Source: Proteobacteria bacterium UBA2133 (GTDB lineage: Bacteria > Pseudomonadota > Gammaproteobacteria > Arenicellales > UBA868). From it: a stretch of 25,824 nucleotides of DNA. The position numbers and the translations under genes were made by a program. The stretch lies in assembly GCA_002327725.1 (NCBI GenBank), contig DCXP01000078.1:53008-78831 (forward strand), read 5' to 3'. Shown in pieces: positions 6,427-14,298 of this stretch (the stretch's first letter is position 1; each line of letters opens with the position of its first letter). The notes under the pieces were generated by a model. It searched no databases. It saw nothing but the letters and a program-made list of their open reading frames with translations, and was not told where the DNA came from.

Positions 6427-7628
6427 GCGCTTCTGACAGCAGTGTACCGGCGCTGGACCCCACTTTGTATCAGCTGCTGGAGCAGTTGATCGCATTTGAT
6501 ACCACCAGCCGCAATTCCAATCTGGAGCTGATTGCCTGGGTAAAGGACTATCTCCTGGGTTTTGGTATCGAGAGTCTTCTGGTACACGACAAGTCCGGAT
6601 CCAAGGCCAACCTGTATGCAACGGTCGGGCCCGAGGACCGTTCCGGCGTTATGCTGTCCGGCCATACCGATGTGGTTCCTGTTGACGGGCAGGACTGGTC
6701 TACAGATCCCTTCGCGGTGACCGCAAAGGCCGGCGCTCTATTCGGTCGGGGAACGGCCGACATGAAGGGTTTTATTGCCTGTGTGCTTGCCCGGGTTCCG
6801 CAGATGCTTGAAAAACCGCTGTTGGCGCCTGTGCATATTGCGCTCTCCTACGACGAGGAGATCGGATGTATTGGTGTCCGTCGCCTTCTGGATGTGCTTG
6901 GTGGATATCCCGTAAGACCCGCCATGGGAATCATCGGGGAGCCAACCCGCATGAAGGTGGTCAACGCGCATAAGGGCAAGCAGGGCTGGCGCGTCAGCAT
7001 TCGGGGCCGTGCTGCACACTCGGCCTACCCGGTGGAAGGCGTCAATGCCGTGGAAATCGCAGCGGAACTGATCTGCCACATCTGTCGTGTCTATGCGCAG
7101 GTGCATGAGCACGGTCCGATAGACGAGGGTTATCGCGTCCCGCACAGCACGGTGCATGTTGGGCCCATTGAGGGCGGGCGGGCACTGAATATCGTGCCGG
7201 ACGCCTGCGAATTCCGTTTCGAAGTACGGCACCTGCCTGATGAGACGGCCGACCACTACTTTCAGCGGATCGTGGATTATGCAGAAGAAGCGCTGCTGCC
7301 CAGGATGCATGCCGTTGATCCGGACACCTCAATCGTTTTCGAAGCTCTGGCGGGCTATCCGGGACTCAATACCCCTGCCGATGCGCCGGTGGTGCGCTTC
7401 GTTCAGATGCTGCTGGAGGATACGGGAGACCCGGGCAAGATCAGTTTCGGCTCAGAGGCCGGGTTATTTGACGACAGGGTCAAAGTCCCTTGCGTAGTTT
7501 GTGGTCCGGGAAGTATTCTGCAGGCACACCGGCCGGATGAGTACATGGAGGAGGCGCAGCTCACGCGATGCTGGCGCTTCATCGGCCGGTTGGTGGCGCA
7601 TCTTCAGAGCGAAGGTCTGCAACACTGA
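6423..7628 (+). CDS. ArgE-like M20-family amidohydrolase (N-acetylornithine deacetylase type)
   Basis: A 401-residue zinc-dependent M20 hydrolase that should cleave an N-acyl group from an amino-acid-like or amine substrate. Seen: first metal site SGHTDVVP (His81, Asp83), bridging Asp113 in GRGTADMKGF, catalytic Glu145 with Glu146 in SYDEEIGC, GEPTRMKVV, the dimerisation-domain RAAHSAYP, and the late metal-site block FGSEAGLFD. The GTG start overlaps the stop of the DUF1028 remnant (GTGA), pointing to translational coupling that has survived the decay. ArgE homologues beside RidA and DUF1028 are usually not the arginine-biosynthetic enzyme but catabolic deacylases, and the absence of other arginine genes agrees. 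Possible substrates are N-acetyl amino acids, N-acetyl-putrescine derivatives or N-acylated aminoethylphosphonate. Confidence 0.85.
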   Translation: MSASDSSVPALDPTLYQLLEQLIAFDTTSRNSNLELIAWVKDYLLGFGIESLLVHDKSGSKANLYATVGPEDRSGVMLSGHTDVVPVDGQDWSTDPFAVTAKAGALFGRGTADMKGFIACVLARVPQMLEKPLLAPVHIALSYDEEIGCIGVRRLLDVLGGYPVRPAMGIIGEPTRMKVVNAHKGKQGWRVSIRGRAAHSAYPVEGVNAVEIAAELICHICRVYAQVHEHGPIDEGYRVPHSTVHVGPIEGGRALNIVPDACEFRFEVRHLPDETADHYFQRIVDYAEEALLPRMHAVDPDTSIVFEALAGYPGLNTPADAPVVRFVQMLLEDTGDPGKISFGSEAGLFDDRVKVPCVVCGPGSILQAHRPDEYMEEAQLTRCWRFIGRLVAHLQSEGLQH

Positions 7629-7663
7629 AACCACTCGATCAGGCGAGAGTCAAAGAGAAAAAA

Positions 7664-8689
7664 ATGAAAACGATATTCAGTGAACAGCATCGCCTGCGCG
7701 ATGCGAAAACCGAGTTATACGGCGGTGAACTGGTGAAACCCTTTGAACGTCCTTCACGTGCCGACATGGTCATCGAGGCCGTTCGCGCCTCAGAACTTGG
7801 ACCTGTTGCAGCGCCTGAAACATTTTCACTGGATCCTGTGCTGCGGATACACGATGCCGATTTTGTGACGTTTCTGGAGAATGCCTGGGTAGAGTGGCAC
7901 CAGACCGGGTATGCCGGTGAGGCAATGGCATCGGTTTGGCCGGCAAGGCGGATGCAGTGCCGGGCGCCGCGTTTTATCGAAGGCAAGCTGGGCTACTACG
8001 CAATTGCTGCAGAGACTTCCATTACTGAAGGCACCTGGGAGGCCGCGCTGGCGTCCAAAGATGTGGCCCTGACCGGAGCCAAGGCATTGGCTGACGGAGA
8101 GCAGGGGGTTTTCTCGCTGTGCCGCCCGCCGGGACATCATGCAGCGCGCGATATGTTCGGCGGATACTGCTTTCTTAATAACGCGGCGATCGCAGCCCAG
8201 TACCTGCTGGATAACGGGGCAGAACGCGTGGCCATTCTGGATATCGATTTCCATCATGGAAACGGCACCCAGGATATTTTCTACGAGCGCAACGATGTGC
8301 TCTTCTGTTCACTGCACGGTGACCCTGAGGACGCCTTTCCGCATTTTCTGGGCTATGCCGATGAGATGGGATTGGGCGCTGGCATGGGTTATAACCGCAA
8401 TTACCCGATGCCCCCGGGGACACCCTTCAGCGAGTGGCGAAAGGCGCTGGATAATGCCTTAAGTCACATCGGGGAATTCTCGCCCCAGCACCTCGTGGTT
8501 TCTTTAGGGGTCGATACCTTTGAACACGATCCGATCAGTTTCTTCAAGTTGACCACGCCGGACTACCTTACGACCGGTGAACGCATCGGCGCTCTGGCGA
8601 TTCCAACCCTCTTTGTGATGGAGGGCGGATATGATATTGGAGAAGTCGGCATGAACACAGTAAACGTACTGAAGGGCTTTGAGGCATAA
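7664..8689 (+). CDS. aphA: Acetylpolyamine amidohydrolase (class II histone-deacetylase fold)
   Basis: A 341-residue zinc hydrolase that removes acetyl from acetylputrescine, acetylcadaverine and acetylspermidine. From the ATG at 7664 the length and every key position coincide with Mycoplana ramosa APAH: catalytic His158/His159 (RPPGHHA), zinc ligands Asp195 and His197 (DIDFHHGNGTQD) and Asp284 (LGVDTFEHD), and Tyr323 (MEGGYD). The acidic residues Glu17 and Glu106 that favour cationic polyamines are also present. An in-frame ATG at 7568 is 32 codons upstream, but it overlaps the ArgE-like gene and adds a non-conserved segment, so 7664 is preferred; the upstream AAAGAG is a modest ribosome site. 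Together with the following aminotransferase it forms a classic route: deacetylate, then transaminate, a polyamine. Confidence 0.93.
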   Translation: MKTIFSEQHRLRDAKTELYGGELVKPFERPSRADMVIEAVRASELGPVAAPETFSLDPVLRIHDADFVTFLENAWVEWHQTGYAGEAMASVWPARRMQCRAPRFIEGKLGYYAIAAETSITEGTWEAALASKDVALTGAKALADGEQGVFSLCRPPGHHAARDMFGGYCFLNNAAIAAQYLLDNGAERVAILDIDFHHGNGTQDIFYERNDVLFCSLHGDPEDAFPHFLGYADEMGLGAGMGYNRNYPMPPGTPFSEWRKALDNALSHIGEFSPQHLVVSLGVDTFEHDPISFFKLTTPDYLTTGERIGALAIPTLFVMEGGYDIGEVGMNTVNVLKGFEA

Positions 8690-8762
8690 CCGCCCGGTGT
8701 GCCCGCGAGGATTAGTAAATCAGCAATAAGGAACCATCAGAATATTTAAGGAGGAGAAAACA

Positions 8763-10166
8763 ATGTCGGCACCGCTGAAAAAATACGATACCAAGGCGCT
8801 CTGGGAAAAAGACCGCGATCACAATATTCATCCGTGGACAGATTTTGCCTCATTCAAAGACGAGGGGTCACTGGTGATGTCCCATTCGCAGGGGGCGTAT
8901 GTCTTCGATTCAGACGGCAACCGGTTTATGGACGGGATCGGCGGCCTCTGGTGCGTCAATATCGGTTACGGCAATGATGAGATGGCCCAGGCGATTGCCG
9001 ATCAGGTGCGCCAGATTCCCTACTACTCGACGTTCAACCACCTGACCACGCCTCCGGCGGCAACGCTAGCCGCAAAATTGGCTGAACTTACTCCGGGCAC
9101 TCTCAATCACGTGTTCTTCGGCACCGGCGGATCAATGGCAAATGATTCTGCGATCCGCATCATCCATTATTACTTCAATCGTCTGGGTCAGCCTGCCAAG
9201 AAAAAAATCATAGCCCGGACCGACGGTTATCATGGCAGCACCTATCTCGCCATGTCGATGACCGGCGTGACCTTTGATCATCAGGGATTTGATCTGGCGC
9301 CCGATCTGGTGCATCACATTCCAGCACCGAATACTTACCGTCGTCCCGATGGCATGAGCGAGGAGGCATTCTGTGATGAAAAAGTCAGGGATCTTGAAAA
9401 CAAGATCCTGGAACTTGGCGCTGAGAATGTCGCCTGCTTTATCGCCGAGCCGATCATGGGAGCGGGCGGGGTGATTGTGCCGCCGGCAGGTTATCACCGG
9501 CGGACCCGGGAAGTCTGCGACAAGTACGATGTGCTCTATATCTCGGATGAGGTTGTGACGGGATTCGGAAGGCTGGGTCACTTTTTCGCGTCCGAAGCCG
9601 TGTTTGACTTTGTGCCCGACGTCATCACCTGTGCCAAGGGTATTTCTTCGGGATATCTGCCTTTGTCGGCAACCATTCTTTCGGAAAAGATGTACGATGT
9701 TATCAGCGTGCCGCAGGCCGAAGGTGCCATGTTTACCCACGGATTCACCTACTCGGGTCACCCGGTAGTCTGTGCGGCCGGAGTCAAGAATATCGAGATC
9801 ATGGAGCGCGATGACATCTGCGGACATGTCCGGGAAGTGGGGCCTTATTTTGAATCCCAGCTCAAAACGCTGGGTGACTATCCCATCGTCGGTGATGTAC
9901 GTGGCAGTCACTTCATGATGTGTATCGAGAACGTTGCAGACAAAAAGACCAAGGAACTCTTTGCTCCGGAGGTCGAGATCGGCAGCCGGATTGCCAGGCA
10001 CTGCCAGCAAAAAGGTTTAATCGTGCGGCCGATTGCTCACCTTAATGTGATGTCCCCGCCGCTCATTCTCGACCGGGGCCAGATTGATGAGATGATCGGA
10101 ATTCTGCGCGGGAGCATCGAGGCCACCATGGACGAACTCGTTCGGGAAAATCTCTGGAATGGCTAG
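8763..10166 (+). CDS. Class III PLP aminotransferase (polyamine/omega-amine:pyruvate type)
   Basis: A 467-residue fold-type I PLP enzyme that probably moves the terminal amino group of a diamine or omega-amino compound to pyruvate. Seen: GLWCVNIGYG (61-70), the phosphate-binding Gly-Gly-Ser at 122-124, ARTDGYHGST (151-160), Asp262 in SDEVVTGFGR, the PLP lysine Lys292 in CAKGISSGYLPL, and THGFTYSGHP. It resembles the SpuC/putrescine-pyruvate group. A very good ribosome site (AAGGAGGAG, 8748-8756) and an AT-rich 73-base gap precede it, so it may be expressed more strongly than its neighbours or from its own promoter. An alternative is PbfA, the 1-hydroxy-2-aminoethylphosphonate ammonia-lyase, which shares this fold and occurs beside phnW. 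Motifs alone do not separate the two, but the acetylpolyamine neighbour favours a transaminase. Confidence 0.85.
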   Translation: MSAPLKKYDTKALWEKDRDHNIHPWTDFASFKDEGSLVMSHSQGAYVFDSDGNRFMDGIGGLWCVNIGYGNDEMAQAIADQVRQIPYYSTFNHLTTPPAATLAAKLAELTPGTLNHVFFGTGGSMANDSAIRIIHYYFNRLGQPAKKKIIARTDGYHGSTYLAMSMTGVTFDHQGFDLAPDLVHHIPAPNTYRRPDGMSEEAFCDEKVRDLENKILELGAENVACFIAEPIMGAGGVIVPPAGYHRRTREVCDKYDVLYISDEVVTGFGRLGHFFASEAVFDFVPDVITCAKGISSGYLPLSATILSEKMYDVISVPQAEGAMFTHGFTYSGHPVVCAAGVKNIEIMERDDICGHVREVGPYFESQLKTLGDYPIVGDVRGSHFMMCIENVADKKTKELFAPEVEIGSRIARHCQQKGLIVRPIAHLNVMSPPLILDRGQIDEMIGILRGSIEATMDELVRENLWNG

Positions 10167-10270
10167 CGGTATCGGCACCGGTGCGGCTGAAACCTTCTAC
10201 CGTGGATGCCATCTCTGACCGGTGAGCGTGCAAGACGTTAAAGCCTTAATGCAACTCAAGACGCGCTGAC

Positions 10271-11407
10271 GTGACCCAGTCTGAAAAGCCCCGGCAGGAC
10301 CCCTGGCTGCTCACGCCCGGTCCCCTGACAACGTCGCGGACCGTAAAGGAAGCAATGCTGCATGATTACGGATCCCGTGATCAGCGCTTTATTGATATCA
10401 ACCGCCGGGTGCGCGAGCGCCTCATAGAGATCATCGACGGACAGACGACCCACGTGTGTGTCCCGCTTCAAGGCAGTGGCACCTTTGTAGTTGAGGCGAT
10501 GCTCAGCAATTTTGTACCGTCTTCCGGAAAAGTGCTGATTCTGGTCAACGGTGCCTATGGCACCCGGATGCAGTCAATCTGCGAGTATCACGGCCTTGTC
10601 TCAGAGGTTCTGCAGTGGCCGGAGGATGAACCGGTGGACCCGGATGCGGTAGCCGGGTACCTTGCTGGTGATCCAAAGATTACGCATGTGGCCGTCGTGC
10701 ACTGCGAGACCACGACAGGGATTCTGAACCCGATCGGAGCCGTGGGTGAGGCCGTGGCTGCTGCCGGCCGGTCATTGCTGATTGATTCGATGAGCGCCTT
10801 CGGCGCGCTCTCGGTGTCGGCGAGAAAGATTCAGTTTGATGCGCTGGTGGCTTCCAGCAACAAATGTCTTGAGGGTGCGCCGGGAATGGGCTTCTGCCTG
10901 GCATCGGAATCCGCCCTCACGGCCACCCAGGGCAATTCAGACAGCCTGTGCCTGGATCTGTACCAGCAGTGGCAGGGATTGGAGGCCAATGGGCAGTGGC
11001 GGTTTACACCGCCGACACACTGCATTCTGGCCTTTGACCAGGCCCTTAATGAGTTTGATGCCGAGGGTAGTGTGGCGGGCCGAGGCGGCCGCTACCGGGA
11101 GAACTGCGAGGTGCTGGTTTCCGGGATGCGGGCGATGGGGTTTGAGACCCTGTTGCCGGATGCCCTGCAGGCACCGATTATCGTGACCTTCAAGATGCCG
11201 GCCGACAGTGGATTCGACTTTCAGCAGTTTTATGATGGCCTGAGTGAGCGGGGTTATGTCATCTATCCGGGTAAGTTGACCATCGCAGAGAGTTTCCGGA
11301 TGGGCTGTATCGGGCGCCTTGGCGTTGACGAGATGTACGGCGCGCTTGAGGCCGTGCGCACTGTGATGGTCGAGATGGGGGTTGCCTCCGGGAGCCCCTC
11401 TGTCTGA
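10271..11407 (+). CDS. phnW: 2-aminoethylphosphonate--pyruvate transaminase
   Basis: A 378-residue class V PLP aminotransferase converting 2-aminoethylphosphonate plus pyruvate to phosphonoacetaldehyde plus alanine. Seen: the PhnW hallmark LLTPGPLTTSRTVKEAML (13-30), LQGSGTFVVEAM (66-77), HCETTTGILNP (144-154), Asp172 in IDSMSAFGA and the PLP lysine Lys198 in SSNKCLEGAPGMGF. It starts with GTG (10271). No clear ribosome site precedes it, but a six-codon frame (10249-10269) ends one base before the GTG and could couple translation. The 104-base gap after the class III aminotransferase contains the perfect palindrome GCACCGGTGC (10175-10184). It is followed by phnA and phnY in the order of the Sinorhizobium meliloti phnWAY operon, which supports the phosphonoacetate route rather than the phosphonatase (PhnX) route. 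Confidence 0.95.
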   Translation: MTQSEKPRQDPWLLTPGPLTTSRTVKEAMLHDYGSRDQRFIDINRRVRERLIEIIDGQTTHVCVPLQGSGTFVVEAMLSNFVPSSGKVLILVNGAYGTRMQSICEYHGLVSEVLQWPEDEPVDPDAVAGYLAGDPKITHVAVVHCETTTGILNPIGAVGEAVAAAGRSLLIDSMSAFGALSVSARKIQFDALVASSNKCLEGAPGMGFCLASESALTATQGNSDSLCLDLYQQWQGLEANGQWRFTPPTHCILAFDQALNEFDAEGSVAGRGGRYRENCEVLVSGMRAMGFETLLPDALQAPIIVTFKMPADSGFDFQQFYDGLSERGYVIYPGKLTIAESFRMGCIGRLGVDEMYGALEAVRTVMVEMGVASGSPSV

Positions 11408-11461
11408 TCAGAGTGACCCGCACAAAGTGCGCAATTGGGTAGTGACGAGACTGATGCCAAC

Positions 11462-12730
11462 ATGAACAACAAGATGATATCCGTTAATCAACGAGACTAT
11501 GCGTGGCCCCGCCAGCCGCTGGTGGTCGTTTGCATCGATGGCTCGGAACCGGGCGGCGAAGGATCGGATCAGGGCGGTTATATTGAGCGGGCCATCGATG
11601 CGGGCGAGGCCCCGTTTCTGGCGTCGCTCCGCGAAAAGGCCACCTTCGGCTACGCGGACTGTGTCGTGCCCAGTTTTACCAACCCGAATAACCTCTCCAT
11701 TGTGACGGGTGTTACGCCGGCGGAGCATGGCATCTGCGGTAATTTTTTTTACGACACGGATAACGACATCGAGGTTATGATGAATGACCCGTCGCTGCTG
11801 CGTGCCCCGACCATTCTGGCGGGGTTTAACCAGGCGGGTGCCAAGGTTGCGGTGATCACCGCAAAAGACAAGTTGCGCCGCCTGCTTGGCGTAGGACTTG
11901 ATATCGCCGGGGGAAGTGCGGTGTGCTTTTCCTCGGAACTCGCTGACCAGGTCACGCTTGCTGAGCATGGCGTGGACAACATCGTTGACCGTGTGGGGAT
12001 GCCGGTGCCGGACGTTTACAGTGCGGAGCTCTCCGAGTTTGTGTTTGCCGCGGGCGTGGTACTGATGGAATCGATGCGCCCCGACATAATATATCTCTCG
12101 ACCACCGATTACATACAGCACAAGCATGCCCCGGGTACACCAGTTGCCAATGCCTTTTACGCGATGATGGACCAGTATCTTGCCAGGCTCGATGCGATGG
12201 GCACGACAATTGCCCTGACGGCGGATCACGGCATGAAAGCCAAGCATGCACCCGTTGGCGAGCCGAACGTGATTTATCTTGAGCCTTTACTGCTGGAGGC
12301 AGGATTGACCGGCTTCAGGGTGATCCTGCCGATTACCGACCCTTATGTCGTGCACCACGGTGCCCTCGGCGGCTTCGCCACGGTGTATCTTCCGGATAGT
12401 AACGATCAGGCCCGAGCCCGGGACGCTTTCGATGAAATATCCGGAATCGAAACGGTTCTGACGCGGGACGAGGCGTGTGAAGCATTCGGGCTTCCTGCTG
12501 ACCGGATCGGAGACCTCGTCGTGATCAGCACGGGTGATCATGCCCTCGGCAGCGCTCCGGAGAAGCACGATCTGTCTGGTCTTACGGATCCTTTGCGCTC
12601 ACATGGAGGATTATCCGAGCAGCGGGTACCCTTTATCGTCAATCGCTGCCTGAAGGCTTGCGCGACAGACCGCCGTAACTTTGATATTTTCAGTGACACG
12701 CTGAATCATGCCCTGGAGGGCAGTCCATGA
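11462..12730 (+). CDS. phnA: Phosphonoacetate hydrolase
   Basis: A 422-residue alkaline-phosphatase-superfamily enzyme that cleaves the C-P bond of phosphonoacetate to acetate and phosphate using two metal ions. Seen: first metal ligand Asp26 (VVVCIDGSEP), catalytic Thr73 (SFTNPNNLSIVTG), Asp216 and His220 (TTDYIQHKH), Asp255-His256 (ADHGMKAKH) and a late histidine in STGDHALGS. The ATG at 11462 is preferred to the TTG at 11435, because upstream residues are not conserved. Odd: compared with the S. meliloti enzyme there are about eight extra residues (GGEGSDQGG, 31-39) just after the first ligand; related proteins may share this. The stop overlaps the phnY start as ATGA, indicating a shared transcript. 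This phnA is unrelated to the E. coli gene of the same name. Confidence 0.93.
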   Translation: MNNKMISVNQRDYAWPRQPLVVVCIDGSEPGGEGSDQGGYIERAIDAGEAPFLASLREKATFGYADCVVPSFTNPNNLSIVTGVTPAEHGICGNFFYDTDNDIEVMMNDPSLLRAPTILAGFNQAGAKVAVITAKDKLRRLLGVGLDIAGGSAVCFSSELADQVTLAEHGVDNIVDRVGMPVPDVYSAELSEFVFAAGVVLMESMRPDIIYLSTTDYIQHKHAPGTPVANAFYAMMDQYLARLDAMGTTIALTADHGMKAKHAPVGEPNVIYLEPLLLEAGLTGFRVILPITDPYVVHHGALGGFATVYLPDSNDQARARDAFDEISGIETVLTRDEACEAFGLPADRIGDLVVISTGDHALGSAPEKHDLSGLTDPLRSHGGLSEQRVPFIVNRCLKACATDRRNFDIFSDTLNHALEGSP

Positions 12731-14172
12731 ATGATGCCGCCTCAATAACCGAAACACCGCTTCATGAGACGTTGCGGGTCGGCGGTGAAAAGATCGACCG
12801 TGATGAGCGTATCGAGGTTTTCAATCCCTGGGATAACAGCGTGGTGGGTACGGTGCCTTGCGCCACCCGGGCCGATGTGGCCAGGGCTTTTGATATCGCA
12901 GCATCCTACACCCCAACCCTGACCCGCTATGAGCGCCAGCAGATTCTCCTGCGCACCGCCGAGATCCTGACTTCACGCCGTGACGAAATCTCGGACCTGA
13001 TTACCGCCGAACTGGGTATCTCGAAACAGGATTCCCTTTATGAGGTGGGCCGGGCCTTTGATGTGTTCAGCCTGGCGGGGCAGCTTTGCATCATCGACGA
13101 TGGAGAGATTTTCTCGTGCGACCTTACGCCCCACGGCAAACAGCGCCGCATTTATACCCAGCGTGATCCGCTGAAGGCGATCTCCGCCATCACGCCCTTC
13201 AATCACCCGATGAATATGGTCGCCCACAAGATCGCACCGGCCATAGCAACCAACAACTGCATGGTCTGCAAGCCCACCGAACTGACCCCACTGACCGCGC
13301 TGCTGCTCGCCGATGTCCTTTACGAGGCCGGATTGCCGCCGGAGATGTTCTCTGTGGTTACCGGATTGCCCGGTGAGATCGGCGAGGAAATGATCACCAA
13401 TGCCAATATCGAACTGATTACTTTCACCGGCGGCGTTCCGGTTGGAAAGCATATCGCGAACCACGCAGGTTACCGGCGCACGGTGCTGGAGCTCGGCGGC
13501 AATTCCTCGCTGATCGTGATGGAGGATGCGGACCTTGAAAAAGCGGCAGTGATGGCCGCACAGGGCGCTACCAAGAATTCAGGTCAGCGCTGCACCGCGG
13601 TCAAACGGGTGCTTTGCATAGAGCGTGTCGCCGACGAATTTGCACCATTGGTTGTGAGAGAAGCGCAGAAGATCCGCTACGGGGATCCGATGTTTCCTGA
13701 CACGGATATGGGCACTGTGGTTCACGAGGCCGCGGCGCAGCTCTTCGAAAAGCGTGTTGATGATGCGGTCAGCCAAGGCGCCACCCTGCTTTACGGCAAC
13801 GAGCGTCGCGGCGCCCTGTATTCACCAACGGTGCTTGACCATGTGCCGCGTGACGCCGAACTGGTGGTCGAAGAGACCTTCGGCCCGCCGGTCCCGATCA
13901 TCCGTGTGAGGGACATCGACGATGCCATCGCGGTGGATAACGGCACGGTGTTCGGCCTTTCTACCGGGGTGTGCACCAATCGCTGGGATTACATCACCCG
14001 CTTTGTTTCAGAACTGAAGACGGGAACGGTGAATATATGGGAGGTCCCCGGTTACCGGATCGAGATGTCGCCCTTTGGCGGGGTGAAAGATTCAGGTCTT
14101 GGCTACAAGGAAGGGGTCATTGAGGCCATGAAGAGTTACACCACGGTCAAAACCTATTCCCTGCCGTGGTAG
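12727..14172 (+). CDS. phnY: Phosphonoacetaldehyde dehydrogenase
   Basis: A 481-residue NAD-dependent aldehyde dehydrogenase that oxidises phosphonoacetaldehyde from PhnW to phosphonoacetate for PhnA. Seen: TPFNHPMNMVAHKIAPA (156-172), CKPTELTPLTAL, the cofactor loop ITFTGGVPVGKHI, general base Glu255 in LELGGNS, nucleophile Cys289 in SGQRCTAVKR, and EETFGPPVPI near 380. His160 in FNHP and Arg288 next to the nucleophile fit the basic pocket used by PhnY for the phosphonate. The C-terminal segment IWEVPGYRIEMSPFGGVKDS is typical of this subfamily. Its ATG overlaps the phnA stop. It ends the plus-strand run; the 126 bases to the next gene (convergent, minus strand) show no terminator with a T tract and no gene I can support. 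Confidence 0.93.
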   Translation: MNDAASITETPLHETLRVGGEKIDRDERIEVFNPWDNSVVGTVPCATRADVARAFDIAASYTPTLTRYERQQILLRTAEILTSRRDEISDLITAELGISKQDSLYEVGRAFDVFSLAGQLCIIDDGEIFSCDLTPHGKQRRIYTQRDPLKAISAITPFNHPMNMVAHKIAPAIATNNCMVCKPTELTPLTALLLADVLYEAGLPPEMFSVVTGLPGEIGEEMITNANIELITFTGGVPVGKHIANHAGYRRTVLELGGNSSLIVMEDADLEKAAVMAAQGATKNSGQRCTAVKRVLCIERVADEFAPLVVREAQKIRYGDPMFPDTDMGTVVHEAAAQLFEKRVDDAVSQGATLLYGNERRGALYSPTVLDHVPRDAELVVEETFGPPVPIIRVRDIDDAIAVDNGTVFGLSTGVCTNRWDYITRFVSELKTGTVNIWEVPGYRIEMSPFGGVKDSGLGYKEGVIEAMKSYTTVKTYSLPW

Positions 14173-14298
14173 GGCAGGGCGAACCCGTGAAGCGGGATCC
14201 ACGCACCCCCCAGTCTCACTGGCAGTTTGTGTACCGTGATCGTTCCGCTGATGAAGGCAGCTGGTATCGGCCTGATCGGGGGATTTCTCTGGCGAAGG

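Noticed and set aside
9132..10010. Open frame of 292 codons on the minus strand
   Set aside because: Wholly inside the class III aminotransferase gene on the other strand, whose motifs and PLP lysine are clear.
10175..10184. Palindrome GCACCGGTGC upstream of phnW as an operator
   Set aside because: A single short GC-rich palindrome just after a stop codon, with no second site or promoter next to it; not enough to call.
11408..12247. Open frame of 279 codons on the minus strand
   Set aside because: Antisense to phnA, which has all metal ligands and overlaps phnY as expected.
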